Shown one piece after another: positions 6,474 through 13,460 of a stretch of 14,716 nt of DNA; the stretch's first letter is position 1, and every line of letters starts with the position of its first letter. The stretch covers positions 1-14,716 of the forward strand of contig JAAYKS010000183.1 in assembly GCA_012522285.1 (NCBI GenBank), written 5' to 3'. Under the pieces are notes generated by a model. That model ran no database searches. It saw only the letters and a list, made by a program, of their open reading frames with translations, and had not been told where the DNA came from. Origin of the DNA: Clostridiaceae bacterium. Its GTDB lineage: Bacteria > Bacillota > Clostridia > Saccharofermentanales > UBA5734. The position numbers were made by a program, and so were the translations under genes.

Positions 6474-6507
6474 GCGCGCACCGGGGATCTCCCCGGTGCG
6501 CGCTTTT
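6474..6507 (+). terminator. Bidirectional terminator between convergent genes
   Basis: A perfect 13-bp stem GCGCGCACCGGGG (6474-6486) / CCCCGGTGCGCGC (6491-6503) with loop ATCT is followed by TTTT on the plus strand. On the minus strand it is followed by AATTTTTG. It serves both the F420-ligase-like gene and the leftward flavin-reductase-like gene. Confidence 0.92.
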
Positions 6508-6516
6508 CTGTGCAGT

Positions 6517-7008
6517 TTACAGGAGGTCGGCGGCGGAAAAATCGATGCTACCGTCTTCTTGTACCAGTTCCTTATCGGCGTGGACGGATACAATTTTCCC
6601 GACAAACATCTCGTGGGATCCGGTGCGGATCGAATCGACCACCTCACACTCGATATGGATCGGACAGTCGGCCAGTACAGGCGCGGGAACCTTCTCCCCC
6701 TCACGGAGGGTTGCTCCGATCTCTGCCAATTTATCGCCGTCTCTGCGCGAATGGGAGCCGACGTAGTCGTATAGCGCCTTGTTGCGTTTGGCCGGCAGAT
6801 TTACCACGAAAACGCCCGACTCCTTGATCATGTCATAGGAGTATCTGGAGGGAACGATCCCGACCATGGCCATGGGCGGATCATAGCTGCAATTGCAACA
6901 GTATGCGACGACCAGTGCGTTGTTTTCCCCTTTTTTGTTTCGGCTGGAGACGATGGCTTTGGGAGCTGGCTGCATGACCGGGCGGATGGCGGCTGTCGAT
7001 TTTTCCAT
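6517..7008 (-). CDS. Flavin reductase-like (FMN-binding split barrel) protein
   Basis: This 163-residue protein is of the flavin reductase/flavoredoxin family, which binds FMN in a split beta-barrel and passes electrons from NAD(P)H or another donor. Supporting stretches are the N-terminal strand with YCCNCSYDPPMAMVGI, where substrate and flavin phosphate usually bind, the SYDMIKESGVFVVNLP helix-strand, and CPIHIECEVVD followed by GSHEMFVGKIV, typical of the family core. It ends soon after DGSIDFSAADLL and lacks the usual tail, so it is at the short end of the family, though a short subfamily exists. The start is ATG 7008 with GAGGTG six bases before; an in-frame GTG at 7017 is part of that site. 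It is a single gene behind a palindrome at 7029-7050. Confidence 0.82.
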   Translation of the reverse strand: MEKSTAAIRPVMQPAPKAIVSSRNKKGENNALVVAYCCNCSYDPPMAMVGIVPSRYSYDMIKESGVFVVNLPAKRNKALYDYVGSHSRRDGDKLAEIGATLREGEKVPAPVLADCPIHIECEVVDSIRTGSHEMFVGKIVSVHADKELVQEDGSIDFSAADLL

Positions 7009-7028
7009 TGGTTTCACCTCGCGTTGAT

Positions 7029-7050
7029 ATTATGGGCATGAGCCCATTAT
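7029..7050. promoter_or_regulatory. Palindromic operator candidate before the flavin reductase gene
   Basis: ATTATGGGC (7029-7037) and GCCCATTAT (7042-7050) form a nine-position dyad with one mismatch around ATGA; the core ATGGGC/GCCCAT is perfect. On the minus strand it overlaps a CATAAT box that could be the -10. A dimeric repressor acting on the reductase gene is a fair inference; the factor is unknown. Confidence 0.5.
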
Positions 7051-7135
7051 GCTAATAATACCACTTCGGCGCTTCTCCGATCACCGGATAGAGGGCGACA
7101 ACAAAACCTGGCACCCGCTCCCTGGAGATATAGGG

Positions 7136-7141
7136 TATAAT
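7136..7141 (+). promoter_or_regulatory. -10 box candidate for the MATE transporter gene
   Basis: A perfect TATAAT occurs about 75 bases before the GTG start. No -35 stands at 16-18 bases; CTGGCA (7108-7113) is 22 bases away. The promoter call is therefore only partial. Confidence 0.3.
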
Positions 7142-7214
7142 TTGCCCCGAGCCGTTCCACCCGACTTAGGGATATCGGCCTTTGCATGCCACTGAGAGGA
7201 GCTTCCCGTCACCC

Positions 7215-8621
7215 GTGATACAAGATAAACTGGTTCCCTTCCTGCGTGAAAACGGTCGAAAAATCGCCCGGATCTCCATCCCTGTTCTGTTGGAACACTC
7301 GAGTATGACGCTGATGAACGTGGTCAGCACTGCGCTGGCGACTTCACTCGGCAGCGTCGCGGTTTCCGCGCTGGGTTTGGTGCATACGGTCAACCTGGCA
7401 CTGCTGCTGGCGATCAACGCGCTCGCGGTCGGCGGTACGGTCGCGGTCGCGCGCGCTTTTGGCCGGCAAGACCGTGTCGGCATCGGCAAGGCTGCGATCC
7501 AGTCGATCGTTTCGATTACGATGATCGGCCTTGCAGTGACGTTGCTGGTCTGGGTGACGCGGGTGCCACTGGTGAACTGGCTGTATGGTGCCGCGGATCC
7601 GGAAGTCCTCGAAGCGACCCACGTGATGTACAGACTGTACACGCTGAGCATCCCGCTCTGGGCATACATCTCCATCGCCAGCGGCGTATTGCGCGGTGTC
7701 GGCGACACCAGAACGACCTTTTTCGTATCGATCGCGACCAGCCTTACCAATCTGCTGTTTACGTATGTGTTCATCCGGGGGCTCCGGCTGGACTTGGGAT
7801 TCCTTGAGATCGACTATGCAGGCGTCGGGTACCGCGGCCCTGCTCTCGGGATGCTGGTAGCCCGCGTCATCGGGGCAGTCGCCGTGACCGTCCCGCTGCT
7901 CCGTAGCCGACGCAAGGAGGGGATGAACGCCATTCGGATGGGAGCGCTGCGCCGTTATCGTCCGGATCGCCGTACGCTGTCCGAGATCTATCGGATCGCG
8001 GTGCCGGCCAGTGTGGAACAACTGATATTTGAAATCGGGAAAATCATCACCTCCACCATCATCGTCGGACTCGGAACCGCCAGTCTGGCAGCCAACACCA
8101 TCGCATGGTCGGTGTTGAGCATGTTCAACCTCCCGGGGGCTTCTGCGATGACCTCCACCACCACATTGGCAGGCCAGGCGATCGGGGAAGGAGACCGGGG
8201 GAAAACCCGCTCGACTTTGCTGGTGATGACCGGTTTGATCATGGCGATCTATGTACTCTTGTCGCTCTTGTTGCTGGCATTTATGAAGCCCTTGATCGGC
8301 ATGTACGGCGCCGCACCGGACGTCGTGCCGATTGTGCGCACACTCCTGCTCTCCCTGTTGGTTCCGATGACGCTGTTTTGGCCCGCCGGCTATATTGTCG
8401 CGGCAGGTCTGCGCGCCGCCGGAGACGTCAAGCACGTCATGCTGGTCGCGATCGTAAGCATGTGGACGATGCGCGTGGGCGGTGCCTACCTGCTCGTGAA
8501 GGTCGCGGACATGGGCATTCTGGGGCTTTGGATCAGCATGTATGCAGACTGGGTCTTCCGGGTCGCGTTTTTCGGGAAACGAATTTTCGGCGACCGCTGG
8601 TTTGCCCGGTCCGGGATTTGA
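7215..8621 (+). CDS. MATE-family multidrug/cation antiporter
   Basis: This protein of about 468 residues is of the multidrug and toxic compound extrusion family, with twelve predicted membrane helices in two six-helix halves, each opening with the family's conserved helix (IARISIPVLLEHSSMTLMNVV and IYRIAVPASVEQLIFEIGKI). The APLVSGVLRG-like stretch (IASGVLRGVGDTRTTF) and the matching AAGLRAAGDVK in the second half are typical. It exports drugs or metabolites against Na+ or H+; the substrate is unknown. The start is uncertain. GTG 7215 has GAGAGGAG but with a 13-base gap, and TTG 7182 has AGGGA nine bases upstream. GTG gives the more usual N-terminus. It is followed 106 bases later by dinB on the same strand. 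Confidence 0.9.
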   Translation: MIQDKLVPFLRENGRKIARISIPVLLEHSSMTLMNVVSTALATSLGSVAVSALGLVHTVNLALLLAINALAVGGTVAVARAFGRQDRVGIGKAAIQSIVSITMIGLAVTLLVWVTRVPLVNWLYGAADPEVLEATHVMYRLYTLSIPLWAYISIASGVLRGVGDTRTTFFVSIATSLTNLLFTYVFIRGLRLDLGFLEIDYAGVGYRGPALGMLVARVIGAVAVTVPLLRSRRKEGMNAIRMGALRRYRPDRRTLSEIYRIAVPASVEQLIFEIGKIITSTIIVGLGTASLAANTIAWSVLSMFNLPGASAMTSTTTLAGQAIGEGDRGKTRSTLLVMTGLIMAIYVLLSLLLLAFMKPLIGMYGAAPDVVPIVRTLLLSLLVPMTLFWPAGYIVAAGLRAAGDVKHVMLVAIVSMWTMRVGGAYLLVKVADMGILGLWISMYADWVFRVAFFGKRIFGDRWFARSGI

Positions 8622-8670
8622 TTTACCTTCCCGCTCTGTTCGGGCTTCGATCCCGGCGGGTCGTCTCCGA

Positions 8671-8699
8671 TTGACAAAAAGGGCATCCTGGCAGGATGC
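8671..8699 (+). promoter_or_regulatory. TTGACA box and 17-bp palindrome before dinB
   Basis: A perfect -35 TTGACA (8671-8676) is followed by a perfect dyad GCATCCTG-g-CAGGATGC (8683-8699). The best -10 at an 18-base spacer, GATGCT (8695-8700), is weak and overlaps the dyad, so a bound dimer would block polymerase. The one-base centre argues for a protein site rather than an RNA hairpin. It does not resemble the LexA box of Gram-positive bacteria (GAAC-N4-GTTC). Confidence 0.45.
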
Positions 8700-8727
8700 T
8701 GTACATGGTGTGAGGAGGTGAAGCCGT

Positions 8728-10029
8728 GTGATGCCGCGCGTTGTTTTTCTGGTCGACATGAACGCGTTTTTCATCTCTTGTGAAATGCTCCGCCACCCGG
8801 AACTCCGGGGCATTCCCGCCGCAGTGGCAGGGGATCCCGCGCAGCGCACGGGCATCATCCTGGCCGCCAACTACGACGCCCGTGCCTTTGGCGTTAAAAC
8901 CGCGATGCCCCTTCACCAGGCGCTAAAGCTATGCCCGGGTCTTGCGACTGTGGCACCCGACCACCGGTATTACGAAGATAAATCTGGCGAGGTGATGTCG
9001 CTGCTGGCACGCTATTCTCCCGTGGTCGAGCAAAACAGCATCGACGAGGCGTGGCTGGACATGACGGGGAGCGACGGGTTGTTCGGATCTCCCCGGCAGT
9101 GTGCGGAACGCATCATGACAGACCTGCGCGAGAATCTGGGGTTGTGGTGCTCGATCGGGATCGCGTCCAACAAGTTCCTGGCCAAAATGGCTTCCGACAT
9201 GAAAAAACCTCTCGGGATCACGGAAATCGGGCCGGAGGACATCGCCGGAAAACTCTGGCCGCTGCCGGTCCGCGCGATGTATGGCGTGGGAGGGAAGACG
9301 GCGGAGCGTTTGCGCGGTATCGGCGTGGAAACCATCGGGGATCTCGCGCGACTGGAGCCCGATTTAGTGCATCGGTTGTTTGGAAAAGCGGGACACGAAC
9401 TGCATGCGCACGCCAATGGATTGGATGACGCGCCGGTCCAGCCGCACCAATCGGACGAAATGAAACAGATCGGCCGTTCTGTCACGCTTCCCCGGGACAT
9501 TGGGGACTTAGAGCAGGCGCGACGGGTGCTGCTCCGCTTGTCCGACGAAATAGGCCGGTCCGCCCGGTCACACGGGAAAAAGGGACGGACGGTGCAGATC
9601 ACGCTCAAGTATGCGGATTTTACCGTGGCAAATCGCCAGGGCCCGGTTCCCGAGACCTGGACGACGCAAGTGATCTATGAAACCGCTTGCGGGTTACTGG
9701 AACGGAACTGGGATCCTGCCAAACCGGTCCGGCTGATCGGCATTGCACTGTCGGGACTGGACGGGGAGGAGAAGGAGGAGCCGCACCAGCTCAGCCTCCT
9801 CGACGCGATGCCTTTGGCGGGGGAGGCGTCGAAGTCGGCAAAGGCATTCGATCGCTCGGATGAAAAGAAAAACGAGCGGCTGGATGTCGCGATGGACCGG
9901 ATTCGCCTCCGGCTGGGAAGCGATGCGGTGGGGCGTGCATCGCTGCTCCGGAGGCCGGTGAAGGCAAGCCCGGAGGATGCCGAAAGCGGCACCAGGCGTC
10001 CACATATGCCAGGCGGCAACCGGGAGTGA
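8728..10029 (+). CDS. dinB: DNA polymerase IV (Y-family translesion polymerase)
   Basis: This 433-residue protein copies damaged DNA without proofreading. The catalytic acidic residues are Asp10 (in FLVDMNAFF) and Asp106-Glu107 (in NSIDEAWLD). The steric gate that excludes ribonucleotides is probably Phe15. SIGIASNKFLAKMASD (about 142-157) is the family's thumb-proximal motif, followed by the helix-hairpin-helix region around YGVGGKTAERLRGIGVETIG (about 185-204). The little-finger domain runs from about 243 to 345. A beta-clamp-binding peptide QLSLLD lies at 354-359, followed by a charged tail that is longer than in E. coli DinB. The start is GTG 8728, nine bases after AGGAGG; ATG 8731 is the next codon and equally possible. 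The nearest upstream gene is the MATE transporter, and an independent promoter is likely. Confidence 0.95.
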   Translation: MMPRVVFLVDMNAFFISCEMLRHPELRGIPAAVAGDPAQRTGIILAANYDARAFGVKTAMPLHQALKLCPGLATVAPDHRYYEDKSGEVMSLLARYSPVVEQNSIDEAWLDMTGSDGLFGSPRQCAERIMTDLRENLGLWCSIGIASNKFLAKMASDMKKPLGITEIGPEDIAGKLWPLPVRAMYGVGGKTAERLRGIGVETIGDLARLEPDLVHRLFGKAGHELHAHANGLDDAPVQPHQSDEMKQIGRSVTLPRDIGDLEQARRVLLRLSDEIGRSARSHGKKGRTVQITLKYADFTVANRQGPVPETWTTQVIYETACGLLERNWDPAKPVRLIGIALSGLDGEEKEEPHQLSLLDAMPLAGEASKSAKAFDRSDEKKNERLDVAMDRIRLRLGSDAVGRASLLRRPVKASPEDAESGTRRPHMPGGNRE

Positions 10030-10190
10030 ACCGATAAGACAGGGAGGACTTCCGGTCGGGTTGTACAAATTCGATTCTCCACTGCCACGATCTTGACATC
10101 CCTGCGATTAGGGGAGAAACTGTTTAGTAGTACAAGTATTTCCAACCAAATTCACAGCTACTATTTGCACATGCGAAGGGAGAATCAACC
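10030..10190 (+). promoter_or_regulatory. Upstream region of the isomerase-dehydrogenase operon
   Basis: A perfect TTGACA stands at 10093-10098, but the hexamer 17 bases on (GAAACT, 10117-10122) is a poor -10. TACAAG (10131-10136) could serve with another weak -35. TTCTCC (10075-10080) and GGAGAA (10113-10118) flank the TTGACA as a long-spaced dyad. I see no terminator for dinB here, so read-through is possible. Confidence 0.3.
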
Positions 10191-11096
10191 ATGGATGTAC
10201 GCAAGACAATGAAAGTCGGATCGGTCTCGACATTCGCCGGCAACCCCTGGGATCTCAAGCTTCCGATGGACAAAATGGCGGAAATGTCGATCAACGGCGC
10301 CATCAAGTACGGCCTGGATTGTGCGCAGATCTTTGCGCTGCCGAACATGCCGGATTCGTACTACGAGTGGATCCGGAGCAATTGTGAAGAGCACGGGATC
10401 GAGCTGGACATCGGTGCGACCATGAGCCTGTTCGACTTGACCGGAGAGAATGGCGACAAAGCACGTCAGGACCTTCTGGACATGGTCGCCGTGGCGAAAA
10501 AGCTCAATGCCAAGATCATGCGCCGCGGTTATAACGGACGGCTCGCGTACGAGTTTTCCCGCTACAACAAAGAATGGCCGCTGGAACAGCACATGCAACA
10601 CCTGATCGACAACCTCAAGGCCGCGGAGAAAATCCTCGCCCCCGAGGGTATCTATCTGGCGATCGAAAACCACTGCGACTTCCTGGGCACGGAACTGGCC
10701 GAGATTTTCAAGGCGGTCGGGTCGGAATACGTCGGCTGCGCACTCGATACCGGCAACGGATTCACCGTGTTCTGCGATCCGGTGATCGAAGCCGAGGCAT
10801 TGGCCCCCTACACCATCACGACCCACATGAAGGATATGGTCATCAAGCGCGACAGCGGATGGCGCGTTCCGTTCTATCCGAGCGGCTGTGCGCTGGGTGA
10901 AGGACATGCCAACGTCGAAAAGATCCTCGACATCCTCGCGGAAAAGAGCCCCTACGCCAAAGGTCTGCACCTGATCGTCGAATGCGGTTGGGTCGAGCCG
11001 GTGGAAGGCCTCTCCAAAGAGGAAGCGGGTCTGCGCAGTCTGGCCATGTACGAGAAGAGCTGGAACTATCTGAAGAAACTGACCGGAAAAGCCTGA
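10191..11096 (+). CDS. Sugar phosphate isomerase/epimerase-like TIM-barrel protein
   Basis: This 301-residue protein is of the xylose-isomerase-like/AP-endonuclease-2 superfamily. The four likely metal ligands are Glu159 (in LAIENHCD), Asp186 (in CALDTGNG), His212 (in THMKDM) and Glu264 (in IVECGW). The order Glu-Asp-His-Glu matches inosose dehydratases, hydroxypyruvate isomerases and ketose epimerases, so the exact reaction cannot be read. It lacks the NRFE and FHMNIEE motifs of the psicose epimerase type at 4183 and is a distant paralogue of it. AAGGGAGA precedes the ATG. The NAD-dependent epimerase/dehydratase follows after 62 bases, suggesting the two act on successive sugar or polyol intermediates. 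Confidence 0.84.
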   Translation: MDVRKTMKVGSVSTFAGNPWDLKLPMDKMAEMSINGAIKYGLDCAQIFALPNMPDSYYEWIRSNCEEHGIELDIGATMSLFDLTGENGDKARQDLLDMVAVAKKLNAKIMRRGYNGRLAYEFSRYNKEWPLEQHMQHLIDNLKAAEKILAPEGIYLAIENHCDFLGTELAEIFKAVGSEYVGCALDTGNGFTVFCDPVIEAEALAPYTITTHMKDMVIKRDSGWRVPFYPSGCALGEGHANVEKILDILAEKSPYAKGLHLIVECGWVEPVEGLSKEEAGLRSLAMYEKSWNYLKKLTGKA

Positions 11097-11114
11097 TCGA
11101 ACACAGCGGGAGAA

Positions 11115-11133
11115 GGGCGGCGACCGGCTGCCC
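11115..11133 (+). other. Intercistronic hairpin
   Basis: GGGCGGC (11115-11121) pairs with GCTGCCC (11127-11133), seven pairs with one G-T and a five-base loop. No T-run follows, so it is not a terminator. It may stabilise or process the two-gene mRNA. Confidence 0.4.
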
Positions 11134-11158
11134 GTCCCATACAACAAAGGAGTAGAAC

Positions 11159-12103
11159 ATGAAAGAAGCGTACAAAAACGTACTGATCACAGGCGGAGCC
11201 GGAAACCTCGGCCGTCACGTCTGCCAGGAACTCAAGGAGCAAGGGTACCAGTGCTCCCTGTTCGACCAGACCAGCCCTGCCGAGCAGCGGACCCCTTGGC
11301 AGCCCGAGCGCGGCACGATGTTCATCAAGGGGCAGTTGACCAATCTGGCAGACTGCATGCGCGCCATCACGCTGTCCCGCGCGACCTGCATCATCCATCT
11401 GGCGGCGTTGCCGTTCACCTCGGACCAACAGCCGGGCAAACAATGGATGCCGCAGATGTTCCCAGAAGACACCACCATGCAGTCCAACGTAATGGGAACA
11501 TACTATTTGATGGATGCCGCCCGCCGGCTGGGCGTCAAAAAGGTCATCTTTGCGTCATCGTACTACACGCTCGGTCTGGGCTTCCGGATTTCGGACAAAC
11601 CGTATGTGGTCGAGTACTTGCCGATCGACGAAGACCATCCGCAGCGTCCGGAGGACACCTATTCGCTGTCCAAACTGATGGGCGAAGAGATTCTCAAAGC
11701 CTATGCGCGCGCCTATGACATCAAATGCTATGCACTGCGTCTGATGGGCGTTTCGTACCCCTATCATCCGTATGAGCTGGGCGTCAGCATCGCGGACAAA
11801 AAGGCACCCGACCACCGTGGCGGTCCGAATGGAACCACTGGCCAGTATGCCGATGCGCGCGACATCGCCTATGCGATCGGTCTGATGATCGAGAAGGATC
11901 TGGACGTGGAGTTCGACGTGTTCAACATCTCCACCGACAACGTCTACAAAGAGAGTCCCAAAGAGTATGTCGCCAACCTCCTGCCCGATCTGGTCGAACT
12001 GGCCAAGGACATGGGACCCGAAGACGAACTGATCACTTGCCAGAAACTCAAGGACACCTTCGGATACAAACCCAAATACACCTGGAGAAACCGCGACAAT
12101 TGA
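11159..12103 (+). CDS. NAD(P)-dependent epimerase/dehydratase (extended SDR)
   Basis: This 314-residue extended short-chain dehydrogenase has the Rossmann dinucleotide motif TGGAGNLG at 11-18, an Asp after strand 2 (Asp36, in CSLFDQ) that favours NAD over NADP, and IIHLAA at about 78-83. The catalytic triad is Ser133/Ser134 (in FASSYYTLG) with Tyr168 and Lys172 (in YSLSK). Family members oxidise or epimerise sugars, often nucleotide sugars or free sugar acids. The family is clear, the substrate is not. AAAGGAG lies before the ATG. It is the second gene of the unit beginning at 10191 and is followed by a strong terminator, so it probably acts in the same sugar pathway as the TIM-barrel protein. 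Confidence 0.87.
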   Translation: MKEAYKNVLITGGAGNLGRHVCQELKEQGYQCSLFDQTSPAEQRTPWQPERGTMFIKGQLTNLADCMRAITLSRATCIIHLAALPFTSDQQPGKQWMPQMFPEDTTMQSNVMGTYYLMDAARRLGVKKVIFASSYYTLGLGFRISDKPYVVEYLPIDEDHPQRPEDTYSLSKLMGEEILKAYARAYDIKCYALRLMGVSYPYHPYELGVSIADKKAPDHRGGPNGTTGQYADARDIAYAIGLMIEKDLDVEFDVFNISTDNVYKESPKEYVANLLPDLVELAKDMGPEDELITCQKLKDTFGYKPKYTWRNRDN

Positions 12104-12131
12104 TCCACCCTCACCGATAGGTTCCACAGGG

Positions 12132-12160
12132 AGGCCGGCTATGCCGGCCTTTCTCTTTTT
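12132..12160 (+). terminator. Terminator of the isomerase-dehydrogenase operon
   Basis: AGGCCGGC (12132-12139) pairs with GCCGGCCT (12143-12150) over loop TAT, followed by TTCTCTTTTT. Confidence 0.88.
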
Positions 12161-12173
12161 GCCGTGTTTCGAT

Positions 12174-12200
12174 AAAAAAAGGCCGGCACAGTGGCCGGCC
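12174..12200 (-). terminator. Terminator of trpS
   Basis: On the minus strand GGCCGGC (complement of 12194-12200) pairs with GCCGGCC (complement of 12181-12187) over a six-base loop, followed by seven T (complement of 12174-12180). It shares the GGCCGGC stem sequence with the opposing terminator 30 bases away. Confidence 0.88.
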
Positions 12201-12235
12201 CATGCGTTGCGTGTGATCGGAACGTATCCCGTCCG

Positions 12236-13330
12236 TTAAATGTTCATGTTCATGACGCTGCGGACTTCTTCGAGGGTCGCTTCTGCGAGTTCGCGCGCTT
12301 CCCGGATTCCTTCGCGCAGCACGTCCCGGACCCGTTCCGGGTCCTGCTCGATTTCCTTGCGGCGGGCACGGATCGGTTTCAGATACGCATTCAGACTTTC
12401 CGTCAACAGCTTTTTCAATTGTCCCGAACCGCCGTCTCCGATCCGGTCCGCGATCGCCTCAGGAGATTCGCCTGTACACAAGGAGACCAGCATCAGCAGA
12501 TTGGAGACTTCCGGTCTTTTGTCGGGATCGTAGGTGATCCGGCGCTCCGAGTCGGTTTTGGCCTTTTTGATCAATGCGGCCGTGGTGTCTTCGGTATCGC
12601 AGAGAAGAATGGCGTTGCCGCGGCTCTTGCTCATTTTCTGGGATCCGTCCAACCCCAGGATCAAAGGCGCTTTGCTGAGCAGGGGCTGTGGCTCGGGGAA
12701 CACAGGGAGGTTGCCGGCGAATCGCTCGTTGAAGCGGCGGGCGATTGTACGCGTCATTTCCAGGTGTGGAAGCTGATCCTTGCCGACCGGTACCACGTTG
12801 GCTTTGCAAAACAGGATGTCCGCTGCCTGGTGGACCGGATACGTGTACATGCCGGCGTTGATGCTGGTCAATCCTGCGGACTGGATCTCTTCCTTGACCG
12901 TCGGATTGCGCCCGAGCTCCGCCTGGCTGACGAGTGTCAGGAAAGGCAACAGCAGCTGATTGAGTTCGGGGACGTGGCTGTGGGGGAAGATGCTCGTTTG
13001 ACCGGGTTTCGGCTCCAGGCCGACGGCCAAATAGTCGATGACCAGGTTGTGGACATTGTCTGCGATGTTCTCAAAGGTGTCCCGATCGGTGAGCACCTGA
13101 TAGTCCGCGATGAGAATGAAGGTCCGCACACCGAGGTCCTGCAGTCGTACGCGGTTTTGTAGGGAGCCGAACAGATGTCCGACATGCAATCGTCCGGTTG
13201 GGCGATCGCCGGTCAGCACACGGAATTCGTGTGGCGTTTTGACGAGCTGTGCCTCCAGCTGCCGGCTCCGTTCCACAGTGGCTTCAAAGGTACCGACTTC
13301 CTGTGTTTCCTGGTCGATCTGATCCTGCAT
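12236..13330 (-). CDS. trpS: Tryptophanyl-tRNA synthetase, TrpRS II-like (GDRPTG) subfamily
   Basis: This 364-residue class I synthetase charges tRNA-Trp. It has HVGH at 49-52 (the HIGH motif), the adenylate loop KMSKS at 232-236, and VPVGKDQLPHLEMTR (about 180-194), conserved in TrpRS. The LTGDRPTGRLHVGHL block, SLQNRVRLQD and DYLAVGL match the TrpRS II type known from Deinococcus radiodurans more than the usual housekeeping form with IQPTG. About 35 residues precede the catalytic core (rich in Gln and Glu, perhaps one helix), longer than in that family. The start ATG 13330 is supported by GGAAGG seven bases upstream. It is a single gene. No T-box signature lies in its short leader. Whether another trpS exists elsewhere cannot be seen. 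Confidence 0.93.
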   Translation of the reverse strand: MQDQIDQETQEVGTFEATVERSRQLEAQLVKTPHEFRVLTGDRPTGRLHVGHLFGSLQNRVRLQDLGVRTFILIADYQVLTDRDTFENIADNVHNLVIDYLAVGLEPKPGQTSIFPHSHVPELNQLLLPFLTLVSQAELGRNPTVKEEIQSAGLTSINAGMYTYPVHQAADILFCKANVVPVGKDQLPHLEMTRTIARRFNERFAGNLPVFPEPQPLLSKAPLILGLDGSQKMSKSRGNAILLCDTEDTTAALIKKAKTDSERRITYDPDKRPEVSNLLMLVSLCTGESPEAIADRIGDGGSGQLKKLLTESLNAYLKPIRARRKEIEQDPERVRDVLREGIREARELAEATLEEVRSVMNMNI

Positions 13331-13386
13331 GAATGTCCTTCCTTTACTGAACGGCCCGCACCCGGGCGGACTTGATTTCCTCCGTT

Positions 13387-13415
13387 ATCATATATGGAAA
13401 CACCGGTTTTGCCTA
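13387..13415 (-). promoter_or_regulatory. Promoter of trpS
   Basis: On the minus strand TAGGCA (complement of 13410-13415), 17 bases, then TATGAT (complement of 13387-13392) match consensus in four and five of six bases. The -35 lies inside the 13-bp inverted repeat at 13401-13436. The leader would be about 50 bases. Confidence 0.45.
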
Positions 13416-13442
13416 TACAGAACGGCAAAACCGGTGCTTTTT
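13401..13442. terminator. Strong hairpin downstream of the DUF2089-SHOCT operon
   Basis: A perfect 13-bp inverted repeat CACCGGTTTTGCC (13401-13413) / GGCAAAACCGGTG (13424-13436) with a ten-base loop lies between two leftward genes. In the leftward direction it would end the SHOCT-like transcript, but only TTT follows. The better T-run (TTTTT, 13438-13442) is on the plus strand, where no gene ends. It is best read as a bidirectional terminator that also insulates trpS. Confidence 0.6.
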
Positions 13443-13460
13443 GGACCAGTCGGACGTGGT

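Noticed and set aside
7344..8870. 508-codon open frame antisense to the MATE gene and the dinB start
   Set aside because: It is very rich in His, Gln, Arg and Asp, as expected from reading membrane-protein codons backwards; no ribosome binding site or family match.
10093..10136. Full promoter from the TTGACA at 10093
   Set aside because: No acceptable -10 exists at 16-18 bases; kept only as part of a low-confidence upstream region.
12191..13162. 323-codon open frame antisense to trpS
   Set aside because: Its start lies in the trpS terminator and the sense strand has clear HIGH and KMSKS motifs.
13331..13460. T-box or tryptophan attenuator before trpS
   Set aside because: The predicted leader is only about 50 bases and lacks the T-box sequence and a Trp-rich leader peptide.
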